The notes below the pieces were generated by a model, which ran no database searches, had not been told where the DNA came from, and was given only the letters and a program-made list of their open reading frames with translations. The translations under genes and the position numbers were made by a program. From contig LUCC01000040.1 of NCBI GenBank assembly GCA_001593855.1, positions 1 through 6,899 of the forward strand: a stretch of 6,899 nucleotides of DNA, given 5' to 3'. Every line of letters begins with the position of its first letter. The stretch's first letter is position 1. This document shows positions 1 through 6,236 of the stretch, piece by piece. This DNA is from Candidatus Hecatellales archaeon B24. Lineage in GTDB: Archaea; Thermoproteota; Bathyarchaeia; Hecatellales; Hecatellaceae.

Positions 1-404
1 CGGTTAAGCCTGGAGACCGAGTGGAGGTCAAAGGCATGAAGATTCAGGCGGTTCCAGCCTACAACGTCAACAAGTTCATGTCCCCTGGAAGGGTTTTCCA
101 TCCGAAGGAGGAGGGAGGAGTAGGCTTCCTCGTAACCCTGGCAGGCGTGAAAATCTACCATGCAGGCGACACGGATCTGATAGCCGAAATGGAAGGACTC
201 CAGCCTGACGTAGCCCTAATCCCCGTAAGCGGAACCTACGTTATGACAGCCGAAGAGGCAGCTGAAGCCTTAAAAAGAATAAGGCCCAAAGTCGCCATAC
301 CCATGCACTACGGCTCCATAGTAGGAAGCCCAGAGGACGCAGAAAAATTCAGGCAGCTAGCCCCCAAAGAAGTTCAAATAGTAATCTTGGAGAAGGAAGC
401 TTAA
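1..404 (+). CDS. UPF0173-type metal-dependent hydrolase (MBL fold), 5'-truncated by window edge
   Basis: This is the C-terminal part of a metallo-beta-lactamase-fold hydrolase of the UPF0173/YtkL-like group. The reading frame is open to the left edge (first full codon at 3), so the real start and the HxHxDH metal motif lie outside the window. A GTG at 21 sits inside the conserved GDRVEVKGMKIQAVPAYN stretch and is not a start. Visible signatures are AVPAYN-N-K, then FHPKEEGGVGF, the metal-bridging aspartate in YHAGDTD (codons near 159-176), and the late histidine of IPMHYG (near 300-310). Members of this group are cytosolic, bind two metal ions and have no settled physiological substrate. The gene converges with the leftward Cys-rich gene, with only a short terminator between them. 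The family call is firm; the substrate is unknown. Confidence 0.9.
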   Translation, partial: VKPGDRVEVKGMKIQAVPAYNVNKFMSPGRVFHPKEEGGVGFLVTLAGVKIYHAGDTDLIAEMEGLQPDVALIPVSGTYVMTAEEAAEALKRIRPKVAIPMHYGSIVGSPEDAEKFRQLAPKEVQIVILEKEA

Positions 405-429
405 CCTCTTCCGAGGTCTTTCCTTTTTT
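405..429 (+). terminator. Hairpin plus T-tract terminator after the MBL hydrolase
   Basis: Directly after the stop codon, CCTC (405-408) and GAGG (413-416) can form a 4-bp stem with a TTCC loop. It is followed by a pyrimidine-rich run ending in six Ts (424-429). Archaeal polymerase stops at T-tracts, so the T-run may suffice without the weak hairpin. The run overlaps the TAA stop codon of the converging gene, so the signal sits exactly between the two 3' ends. Confidence 0.5.
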
Positions 430-1150
430 ACTGTTTGAAGATTTTGAAGGCGTTTATTACGGCGTGGCATTGGCTGGCTGTGGCTATGGCTGCGGTGCAC
501 GGAGCCTTTCCCAGGCATAGGTCTAAGGCTTGCTTAAGTTTCTCTCCGGAATAGCCTCCGACATCTGGACCCATAAGAACGCTTTCAAGCATTGCTAGGA
601 CATCAACTTTGCCGAATAGGGTTTCCCTCACCAGCCTGTGAACGGGCTTGATAAGCCTCTTCCCTGTTACAGGACATAGGGATGGCTCTCCGCAACCAGG
701 CGCACATCGAAGGTGGAAGGGCATTCGGCTTACGACAGCCATGGCAGTCTCACCGTTAAGCCTATACTTTGCTGAACTCGGGCTGATACCTTTAAAGGCA
801 AACCTTAAGGGCTCAAAGTATGCTTGGGTCTTTAGGCCCTTCCAGCTCAAATATTCAGCTAAGGTTTTCCCGGCTAGGTGGAAGGGAACCGTTGGAATTA
901 TGGTCTTAGGGGTAACCCCGGCCAACAGTAGGCCGGTTAGAGCCTTAACACAGTCGCAAACCATTAAGGTCAAGCCTTTGAAGTCTATTTTCTCAAGGCT
1001 GAATCCGCTTAAGGTCCTGTCAACGTATGCTGAGGCTTGACATTTAGGGTTTAGGTCACAGACTATTATGGGGCTGGCTTCACCCCTAAAATGTTTAAGG
1101 GCTTTGAGCCCATATCTTCCGCCGCCAGCTATGAATATCAGTTTTTCCAT
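428..1150 (-). CDS. Cys-rich Rossmann-like protein of unknown function
   Basis: A 240-residue soluble protein that I cannot assign to a named family. The N-terminus (LIFIAGGGRYGLKALKHF, residues 4-21) has a glycine-rich beta-alpha turn like a nucleotide-binding Rossmann fold. It is followed by a strand ending in VCD (30-32), where an acidic residue often contacts a ribose. Ten cysteines are present: 31, 37, 65, 67, 149, 153, 159, 212, 218 and 228. They include a C-x3-C-x5-C cluster (149-159, ending in CPVTGKR) and a C-terminal C-x5-C-x9-C set, a pattern that suggests metal or Fe-S binding or thiol redox work. No signal peptide or membrane helix is seen. The start lies 16 bp after the stop of the C_GCAxxG_C_C gene, with a GAGG-like purine run just upstream, so the two are almost surely one operon. 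A TrkA-N-like NAD-binding role is possible but unproven. Confidence 0.8.
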   Translation of the reverse strand: MEKLIFIAGGGRYGLKALKHFRGEASPIIVCDLNPKCQASAYVDRTLSGFSLEKIDFKGLTLMVCDCVKALTGLLLAGVTPKTIIPTVPFHLAGKTLAEYLSWKGLKTQAYFEPLRFAFKGISPSSAKYRLNGETAMAVVSRMPFHLRCAPGCGEPSLCPVTGKRLIKPVHRLVRETLFGKVDVLAMLESVLMGPDVGGYSGEKLKQALDLCLGKAPCTAAIATASQCHAVINAFKIFKQ

Positions 1151-1166
1151 GCCTCATTCCAGCGTC

Positions 1167-1703
1167 TTAAGCCTCTGAGGCCTTAAGCTTTTCCGCTTCT
1201 AAGATTACGTCTACGGCCCATCCTGCAGCCTTTGCTACGACCTTCCTCGAGCAGGCTTCAGGCCAGGCTATCTGCTTGAACTCCATGTAGGCTTTCGGGT
1301 CTCTAAGGTTGAAAGCCTTGCCGAACAGGGCAAGCTGGATGTCACGGCATAGGTAGCTTCCAAACTCCTCCAGAAACCTTTCTCCAACTTCTTCAACCAG
1401 CTCGTAAATGCGGTCTTTAACGTTAAGGATGGCTTCAGGGTTACGCTTTAAGGCGTTCCTTCCAACACCGAATTTCAGGCTTATGGCTGCTGCGGCTCCT
1501 GCCATGGCTCCACACGCCCCCCTTCCCATGTTGCCAACTCCTCCTGAAAGGCCTATCAAGGCTTTGAAAACGTCTTCCCCCTTCAGGTTTAAGGCGTCCG
1601 CTACGGCGGCGAAGGTTGCCTGGGCGCAGCCTCCATACCTGGCTGGGTAGCGTCGTCCAAGCATCATGGCTTTCCTGCAGGTTTTATTCTTCCCAGAACG
1701 CAA
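1167..1703 (-). CDS. C_GCAxxG_C_C family putative redox protein
   Basis: A 178-residue protein matching the C_GCAxxG_C_C family, named for its conserved cysteines and thought to be redox-active or metal-binding, with no defined reaction. The signature is complete: Cys26 in GGCAQATF, Cys64 in the GxxxGRGACGAMAGA block (residues 57-70), Cys119 in YLCRDIQ, and Cys151 in ACSRKVVAKAAGWAVDVIL. An extra Cys9 lies in the N-terminal tail. The start used is TTG at 1703, because a GGAGG (1711-1715 on the minus strand) sits 7 nt upstream; ATG codons at residues 13-14 are weaker alternatives. It is the first gene of a leftward pair with the Cys-rich Rossmann-like protein, which suggests a partner. It is cytosolic, with no signal peptide or membrane segment. 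Confidence 0.88.
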   Translation of the reverse strand: MRSGKNKTCRKAMMLGRRYPARYGGCAQATFAAVADALNLKGEDVFKALIGLSGGVGNMGRGACGAMAGAAAAISLKFGVGRNALKRNPEAILNVKDRIYELVEEVGERFLEEFGSYLCRDIQLALFGKAFNLRDPKAYMEFKQIAWPEACSRKVVAKAAGWAVDVILEAEKLKASEA

Positions 1704-1805
1704 GGGTCTCCCTCCAATCCGGGGATGATACGTGTATATAACTATATCTTTAACGGGTTATTTTTCATATGAGTGGCCTCACGGTCTGCTCGGGGCTGAG
1801 AAGGA
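1704..1805. promoter_or_regulatory. Divergent promoter region with TATA elements
   Basis: An AT-rich stretch (about 1733-1753, containing TATATA and CTATATC) lies between two divergent genes. On the minus strand, a TATA-like element at 1735-1749 would start transcription near 1712-1720, just upstream of the GGAGG (1711-1715) and TTG start of the C_GCAxxG_C_C gene. On the plus strand the same region, or CATATG at 1766-1771, could serve the amidohydrolase; the AAGGA next to its ATG is a weak ribosome site. The exact boxes are inferred. Confidence 0.5.
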
Positions 1806-2621
1806 ATGGTCACCGTAGATTTCCATCTTCACGTGGGCAAGTATGAGATGTATCCTAGGTGGGTTCACGAGTTCCAGCGGAAGATGAACCCTACAATATA
1901 CTTAGACTATGAGAAGTATGTTTCTCCAGAGGGCATCCTACGCCTGCTCGACGAGGCTGGCATAGAATACGGGGTAGTCCTAGCAGAATACAACCCCATG
2001 GTCACAGGAATCGTTCCAAACGAGTATATCGCCGAGTTCTGCGGTAAAAGTGAAAGGCTGATAGCCTTCGCCTCCGTTAATCCTTGGCTTATGGCGGACC
2101 CTGCAAGAAAGTTTGAGGAAGCCCTCTCAAAGCTGAAGATGAGAGGGCTGAAAATCTACCCCTCCTACCAGCATGTCTACCCCAACGATGAAAGGCTCTA
2201 CCCAGTTTACAGGAAGGCTGAAGAGTTCGGAGTTCCAGTGATGTTCCACACAGGCTCCTCCATCTTCCAAGGCTCAAAAATAAAGTATTCAAACCCGATT
2301 TACTTGGACGACATCGCCGTGGACTTTCCAGACCTGAAAATCGTCATGGCCCATGGTGGAAGGGGCCTATGGTATAAGGAAGCCTTCTTTCTGGCGAGAA
2401 CCCATAGAAACGTTTACCTTGAAGTTTCAGGTCTACCGCCTAAAAACCTGCTGAAATACTTCCCGGAGCTGGAGAAGATTCCAGACAAAGTTATCTTCGG
2501 CTCAGACTTCCCTGGGGCAACCATAAAAGAATGTGTTGAAGGTATTGGAAGCCTGCCCCTGCCAGAAAGCCTGAAAAGGAAAATCCTTGGAGAAAACGCT
2601 GCTAAAATCTTGGAGCTCTAG
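1806..2621 (+). CDS. Amidohydrolase (amidohydrolase_2 / PF04909-type) metal-dependent hydrolase
   Basis: A 271-residue TIM-barrel metal-dependent hydrolase. The ligand set of the family is in place: HxH at His7/His9 (VDFHLH), His148 (VMFHTG), His183 (IVMAHGGRG) and the late metal-binding Asp234 (FGSDFP). GLKIYPS at 114-120 and the C-terminal ENAAKILEL are typical of amidohydrolase_2 proteins. The family includes decarboxylases and hydrolases, and nothing here fixes the substrate. The length is normal for the compact members. The start at 1806 puts the HxH motif at the expected extreme N-terminus. The gene is rightward, divergent from the C_GCAxxG_C_C gene, and its stop lies 46 bp before the AN1 gene, which seems to have its own promoter. 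Cytosolic; no signal peptide. Confidence 0.88.
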   Translation: MVTVDFHLHVGKYEMYPRWVHEFQRKMNPTIYLDYEKYVSPEGILRLLDEAGIEYGVVLAEYNPMVTGIVPNEYIAEFCGKSERLIAFASVNPWLMADPARKFEEALSKLKMRGLKIYPSYQHVYPNDERLYPVYRKAEEFGVPVMFHTGSSIFQGSKIKYSNPIYLDDIAVDFPDLKIVMAHGGRGLWYKEAFFLARTHRNVYLEVSGLPPKNLLKYFPELEKIPDKVIFGSDFPGATIKECVEGIGSLPLPESLKRKILGENAAKILEL

Positions 2622-2637
2622 CCTGTTCTTGGAGGTG

Positions 2638-2645
2638 TTTAAATA
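2638..2645 (+). promoter_or_regulatory. TATA box for leaderless AN1 transcript
   Basis: TTTAAATA follows a purine-rich GGAGGTG that could act as a BRE. Its centre is about 26 bp upstream of the ATG at 2668, the spacing expected if transcription begins at the start codon itself. No ribosome-binding site lies between the box and the ATG, consistent with a leaderless mRNA. Confidence 0.6.
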
Positions 2646-2667
2646 CCGTTTCAGGACGGTCTCCCCA

Positions 2668-2925
2668 ATGGCTGAGGAGCGATGTAAGGTCTGCGGTAAA
2701 CCTGTTAAGCCCCTACCCTACGTGTGCAGCTACTGTAAAAATGTCTTCTGCGTGGAGCACAGACTTCCGGAAAAGCATGGATGCGAAGGATTAAGCGAGC
2801 TGCGAAATTTTAAGCCCGTTGAGGTTGAATCTTTATCGAAGGCCATCTCAGAGTTTGAAGCCGCCCAGAAAAAAGGCGGAGGCTTCCTTAGCAGGCTTAA
2901 AAGAAGATTTTCTAGGAGGGGTTAA
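2668..2925 (+). CDS. AN1-type zinc-finger protein
   Basis: A small 85-residue protein with one complete AN1 zinc finger at residues 6-39. The ligands are Cys6, Cys9, Cys20, Cys23, Cys28, His31, His37 and Cys39, fitting the AN1 spacing C-x2-C-x10-C-x2-C-x4-C-x2-H-x5-H-x-C, which binds two zinc ions. After it come an acidic, probably helical stretch (about 50-66) and a strongly basic tail (FLSRLKRRFSRRG). In eukaryotes AN1 fingers occur in ubiquitin- and stress-linked proteins; in archaea the role is undefined. No membrane domain is present, unlike some archaeal AN1 fusions. The ATG at 2668 is preferred over an in-frame ATG at 2587, which lies inside the upstream gene and adds a non-conserved tail; a TATA box 26 bp upstream supports this. 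It converges with the radical SAM gene, 2 bp between stops. Confidence 0.9.
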   Translation: MAEERCKVCGKPVKPLPYVCSYCKNVFCVEHRLPEKHGCEGLSELRNFKPVEVESLSKAISEFEAAQKKGGGFLSRLKRRFSRRG

Positions 2926-2927
2926 AA

Positions 2928-4454
2928 CTATTTCCCCGCGGACTCCTCCATCATCCTGATTATTTCCTTCCTAGCCTTCCTGCTGATTCTCCTCACAACT
3001 TTCTTCATGAAGCTCATCACGTAGGTTTTAGCCAGCCAGGGCATTTTGAAAACGTATTCGGAGGCAAGTTCTTCCGCCCAGTTCATACCATGGTCCCAGC
3101 ATGCCAGTATGAGCTCCCAGTGGGATGGCTTCATATCTTTAACCGAAAAGCCTCTTTCGCCTTTAAGGCTTCCAATGGGAACGAAGAATAAGGGCACAAT
3201 AATGCTTTTATAGGGTTTAAGCCTGTCCATGAGTTCAATGGTCATGTAAACATCCTCCTCGGTTTCGCCTGGAAGCCCGAGAACCAGGGTTCCACATGGA
3301 ATCCAGAGGCTGTCCTGGCAGATGCCGAAGGCCTGCTCCACCAGGTCAGGCCATTCCTCAGGCTTGAAGGGTTTAACCTTCCCAGGCATGTTAAGCTCAA
3401 TCATTCTGGGGCTGCCTGTCTCAATTCCTGTCTGACCTGAAATCCAAGGCTTATTCCTGCTTCCAACCCCAATTATCTCCGAAATCTCCTTCAGAAGCCC
3501 TGGCTTCTCAGCAACGGAGGCCAAGGCGAAATGGCTTAGGCCAACATTTTTAACTCCCTCCACCCCAGCGGCGGCTGCGAAAAGCTCTCTAACGGCTTCC
3601 GGCTTAACGTAGATACCATTAGCCTTATACCTTAATACGTCTTCAGCGTGAAGACATACGCTGTGCTGTCCAGCCTTAACGTTCACCCTGATTTCAGCTA
3701 GGATGTCTTCTAGGGGACGGGAGCGGAATCTCAGCATGGTTGGAATGCAGAACCTGCATCCTCTACCGCATCCTCTGGCAACCTCCACTATCCCCCCGAT
3801 GGTTCCACCCAGAATCCTGTACATGTGCTCGATTTCCACTACGTCACCGTAGAATACGCCCCTCACATCTTCACCGTTTATGATTTTCTCGAAGATGGGA
3901 GGGACAACTTTTTCTCCTTCACCAACTACAACTACGTCTACGCCGAGCCTACGCCTCTCTTCTTCGTCTTCAAGCTGCCAGGAGCCCGGTCCTCCAACCA
4001 CGATTTTCGCGTTCCAACGTTTAAGCTTTGGGTTGGAGACCAGTTCTCTGAACTTCCATGCGTCGTAGGGTTCTCCGCCGAAGAATCCTGTTTCGCCGGT
4101 GAAGGTTGTGGAGGCTGGTCCTCTGCCAAGCGGGTCGTTGGAGGCGACACCTATCACCTTGGTTTCCGGCCCTATGAACTTTTTAATCTTGTCCGGGTGG
4201 GCTACCACCACATCGCTTTTCGAGAAGCCGTAGTTTATCAGGGCTGCCTCGATTTTCCTCAGCCCGTAGGGGGCTAGTTTAGCTTTCCCTCCGTCATGGG
4301 TTGGAGCTGAAGGACATATAAACCTGAAGTAAAAGAAGGGATACCACATGCTTCTAGGGGCACAGGCACAGAAGCCGAGGAAGATGGAGCCGTGGTAATC
4401 GCTCATCACGCATCTTTCAGCGGTTAAAACAATCCTGTACCCCCTGGCAGCCAT
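2928..4454 (-). CDS. Radical SAM protein with N-terminal B12-binding-like domain
   Basis: A 508-residue radical SAM enzyme. The cluster motif is Cys229-x3-Cys233-x2-Cys236 (ARGCGRGCRFC), which holds the 4Fe-4S cluster that cleaves S-adenosylmethionine. Radical SAM barrel features follow, such as GIETGSPRM (343-351) and LVLGLPGETEED (390-401). The first 200 residues resemble the B12-binding-type Rossmann domain of many radical SAM proteins (IVVGGPGSW near 151-159, VVVGEGEKV near 175-183). However, I do not see the DxHxxG cobalamin motif, so cobalamin binding is doubtful. The N-terminal block (RIVLTAERCVMSDYHG, then APYGLRKIEA) is, as I recall, seen in an uncharacterised archaeal group. The C-terminus is basic and helical. 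The ATG at 4454 lies 26-27 bp after a TTTAAA box, suggesting a leaderless transcript. It is divergent from the ligase. Substrate unknown. Confidence 0.88.
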   Translation of the reverse strand: MAARGYRIVLTAERCVMSDYHGSIFLGFCACAPRSMWYPFFYFRFICPSAPTHDGGKAKLAPYGLRKIEAALINYGFSKSDVVVAHPDKIKKFIGPETKVIGVASNDPLGRGPASTTFTGETGFFGGEPYDAWKFRELVSNPKLKRWNAKIVVGGPGSWQLEDEEERRRLGVDVVVVGEGEKVVPPIFEKIINGEDVRGVFYGDVVEIEHMYRILGGTIGGIVEVARGCGRGCRFCIPTMLRFRSRPLEDILAEIRVNVKAGQHSVCLHAEDVLRYKANGIYVKPEAVRELFAAAAGVEGVKNVGLSHFALASVAEKPGLLKEISEIIGVGSRNKPWISGQTGIETGSPRMIELNMPGKVKPFKPEEWPDLVEQAFGICQDSLWIPCGTLVLGLPGETEEDVYMTIELMDRLKPYKSIIVPLFFVPIGSLKGERGFSVKDMKPSHWELILACWDHGMNWAEELASEYVFKMPWLAKTYVMSFMKKVVRRISRKARKEIIRMMEESAGK

Positions 4455-4477
4455 TTAAACCAGCCCCCGAAAAACCC

Positions 4478-4483
4478 TTTAAA
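4478..4483 (-). promoter_or_regulatory. TATA box of radical SAM gene
   Basis: TTTAAA, read on the minus strand, is centred 26-27 bp upstream of the ATG at 4454. That spacing predicts transcription starting at or next to the start codon. No clear Shine-Dalgarno sequence lies directly upstream of the ATG, so a leaderless mRNA is likely. Confidence 0.55.
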
Positions 4484-4512
4484 CTTAAGGTTAACAAAAA
4501 TTTAAATTTAAC

Positions 4513-4518
4513 TTTAAA
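4513..4518 (+). promoter_or_regulatory. TATA box of adenylate ligase gene
   Basis: TTTAAA in the right arm of the inverted repeat. A start about 26 bp downstream would be near 4542 and give a leader of roughly 39 nt before the GTG at 4581. An alternative TTTAAAT at 4501-4507 would place it near 4530. Confidence 0.45.
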
Positions 4519-4567
4519 GGGTTGGGGGGCCTGCAAACCCCTATCGCGTGTAAGCTTCAAAATGCCT

Positions 4568-4573
4568 GGTGGG
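4568..4573 (+). promoter_or_regulatory. Ribosome-binding site deciding the ligase start
   Basis: GGTGGG contains GGTG, complementary to the CACC of the archaeal 16S 3' end. It lies 7-9 nt before the GTG at 4581, a good spacing. It overlaps the alternative GTG at 4569, which therefore has no comparable site of its own. Confidence 0.45.
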
Positions 4574-4580
4574 CTTAAGA

Positions 4581-6236
4581 GTGCTAGATGAAAAAGCTGT
4601 AATCCCATGGCCAGCTGAGGAAGCCGAGAAATACCGTAAATGCTGCTGGAGAAACCAGACTGTTCTAAGCCGCCTCGCCGAAGCCGCCTTAAAGCATGGC
4701 AGGGAAAGGCCTGTGCTGAGTTCAGCCGAATCCGGAGGCCTCCACAGCTACGCAGACCTGCTGGAAGGCTCTGAAAGGCTGGCCGCCAGCCTTTTAGAGG
4801 CTGGAGTTAAACCAGGCCATGTAGCTCTGCTTCAGCTTAACAATTCACCCTTATTCCTGTACGTGTGGCTGGCCTTAAGCAGGCTTAGAGCTATACCTCT
4901 GCATATTAACCCTAGATACCGGCTGAGCGAGCTTTCAGCTTGGGCTAAAATCGTTGAAGTTGAAGCCTACGTTATGCCCGGAGTTTTCAAAGGCTACGAC
5001 TACCGTCCGCTGGCTGCAAGGCTGAGAAAGGAAGCAGGCCTTAAGCTTGTGCTGTCAGCCTCCCAAGAGGAGCATGGTGAAGCCTTAAGCCTTCCCAAGC
5101 TGTTAAAGGAGACACCATCCCCACGTTTCCTAGAGAAGCTTAAAGAGATTAAGGCTGACCCCTACGGGGTTTCACATTTCCTGCTTTCAGGAGGCACAAC
5201 AGGGCTTCCTAAGATTATCCCGAGAACCCATGCCGACTACCTTTACGGGGCTGAAATGCTTGGCAGGCTTTCCATGATAGTACGCAACACCAGAACGTTG
5301 ATAGCTACGCCCCTAGCCCACAACCTCGGCTTCGTCTACTCGCTGGCCACCCTGCTCAACGGAGGCCGCGTAACGCTTACAGACAAGACGGAAGCTGAGA
5401 GCCTCATGGAAATCATCCAGCGGGAGAGGATAACCTTCCTCGTAGGGGTTCCCACCCTCTTCATAAGGATACTGAAGTCGAAGGCAAGGGGGAAATACGA
5501 CCTCACATCTCTTCAGGTAGCCCTAAACAGCGGACAGGCCATGCCGGAGAGCCTTGCCCTAGAGCTCGAAAGAGAGTTGGGCTGCCTCTTCCAAAACCTA
5601 TACGGGGTTTCAGAAGGCTTCTCCCTTATCACAAGGCTGGACGACCCTGAAAAGATTAGAACCGGAACAGCTGGAAGGCCTACTTCACCCTTCGACGAGA
5701 TTAAGCTGGTAGATCCTGAAACCGGGAGAGAAGTAGGCGTAAACGTTCCCGGAGAGCTGTGGGTGAAAGGGCCGAGGGTAATCCGCGGATACTATAAAAA
5801 TCCTTCAAAGACCAGTGAAAACTTCACCTCAGACGGCTACTATAAAAGCGGAGACCTGCTCATACTGGACGAGCAAGGCTACTACCATTACGTAAGCAGA
5901 ATCAGGGACATAATCAACAGGGGAGGCCAAAAGATTGGAGCTGAAGAAGTCGAAGGCTACTTGGCTATGCATCCAAGGGTGAAGGAGGTGGCTGTCGTGG
6001 GAATGCCAGACCCCGAGCTGGGTGAAAAAGTCTACGCCTACGTGGTCACCGAAGACGGGAAGCCGCTGACCCTTGAAGAGCTTAAAGGCTTCCTAGAAAA
6101 GCTTGGAGTAGCCAAATACAAGTGGCCTGAAGGGCTTAAAACGGTTGAGGAGATTCCTAAGACGAAGCTTGGGAAGATAGACCGGGCTAAGCTTAGGCAA
6201 GCCCTGAAGGGGGATTTCTCTTCCAGTAGGGGATAA
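4581..6236 (+). CDS. AMP-forming acyl/aryl-acid ligase, EntE/DhbE-like (ANL superfamily)
   Basis: A 551-residue adenylate-forming enzyme that activates a carboxylic acid with ATP, normally passing the acyl-AMP to a thiol (CoA or a carrier protein). Core motifs are intact: the P-loop SGGTTGLPK (203-211), aromatic-acid-pocket-like AHN (246-248), YGVSEG (341-346), SGD with Asp425, the hinge region after Arg440, and the catalytic Lys532 in KTKLGKIDR. The N-terminus (VIPWPAEEAEKY) resembles the opening of 2,3-dihydroxybenzoate-AMP ligases, so that group or related cyclic-acid ligases are the nearest match. Length is close to EntE (536). GTG at 4581 is chosen because it fits that N-terminus and has a GGTG site upstream; GTG at 4569 would add four residues. 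No siderophore, peptide synthetase or carrier genes are nearby, so a catecholate role is unsupported; a CoA ligase is equally possible. Confidence 0.88.
   Translation: MLDEKAVIPWPAEEAEKYRKCCWRNQTVLSRLAEAALKHGRERPVLSSAESGGLHSYADLLEGSERLAASLLEAGVKPGHVALLQLNNSPLFLYVWLALSRLRAIPLHINPRYRLSELSAWAKIVEVEAYVMPGVFKGYDYRPLAARLRKEAGLKLVLSASQEEHGEALSLPKLLKETPSPRFLEKLKEIKADPYGVSHFLLSGGTTGLPKIIPRTHADYLYGAEMLGRLSMIVRNTRTLIATPLAHNLGFVYSLATLLNGGRVTLTDKTEAESLMEIIQRERITFLVGVPTLFIRILKSKARGKYDLTSLQVALNSGQAMPESLALELERELGCLFQNLYGVSEGFSLITRLDDPEKIRTGTAGRPTSPFDEIKLVDPETGREVGVNVPGELWVKGPRVIRGYYKNPSKTSENFTSDGYYKSGDLLILDEQGYYHYVSRIRDIINRGGQKIGAEEVEGYLAMHPRVKEVAVVGMPDPELGEKVYAYVVTEDGKPLTLEELKGFLEKLGVAKYKWPEGLKTVEEIPKTKLGKIDRAKLRQALKGDFSSSRG

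Larger units (their letters stand above)
4473..4523. repeat. Inverted repeat forming a symmetric divergent promoter
   Basis: The left arm AACCCTTTAAACTTAA (4473-4488) and right arm TTAACTTTAAAGGGTT (4508-4523) are reverse complements at 15 of 16 positions, separated by 19 bp of very AT-rich DNA. The likeness continues outward as C-rich/G-rich flanks (CAGCCCCC from 4461, GGGGGGCCTG to 4533) with a small indel. Each arm holds a TTTAAA that can serve as the TATA box of the gene it faces. Confidence 0.75.

Noticed and set aside
648..1040. 130-codon open frame on the plus strand opposite the Cys-rich Rossmann-like gene
   Set aside because: It has no recognisable motif or ribosome site, and the opposite strand carries a gene with coherent operon structure and conserved-looking motifs.
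2587..2667. N-terminal extension of the AN1 protein from the in-frame ATG at 2587
   Set aside because: It overlaps the amidohydrolase C-terminus, adds 27 residues without family likeness, and the TATA box at 2638 would be inside the coding part.
3825..4277. 150-codon open frame on the plus strand opposite the radical SAM gene
   Set aside because: It lies fully inside the radical SAM N-terminal domain, has aromatic-rich low-coherence translation and no start signal.
4562..4591. ATG at 4562 as the ligase start
   Set aside because: It is in a different frame and reaches a stop codon within ten codons.
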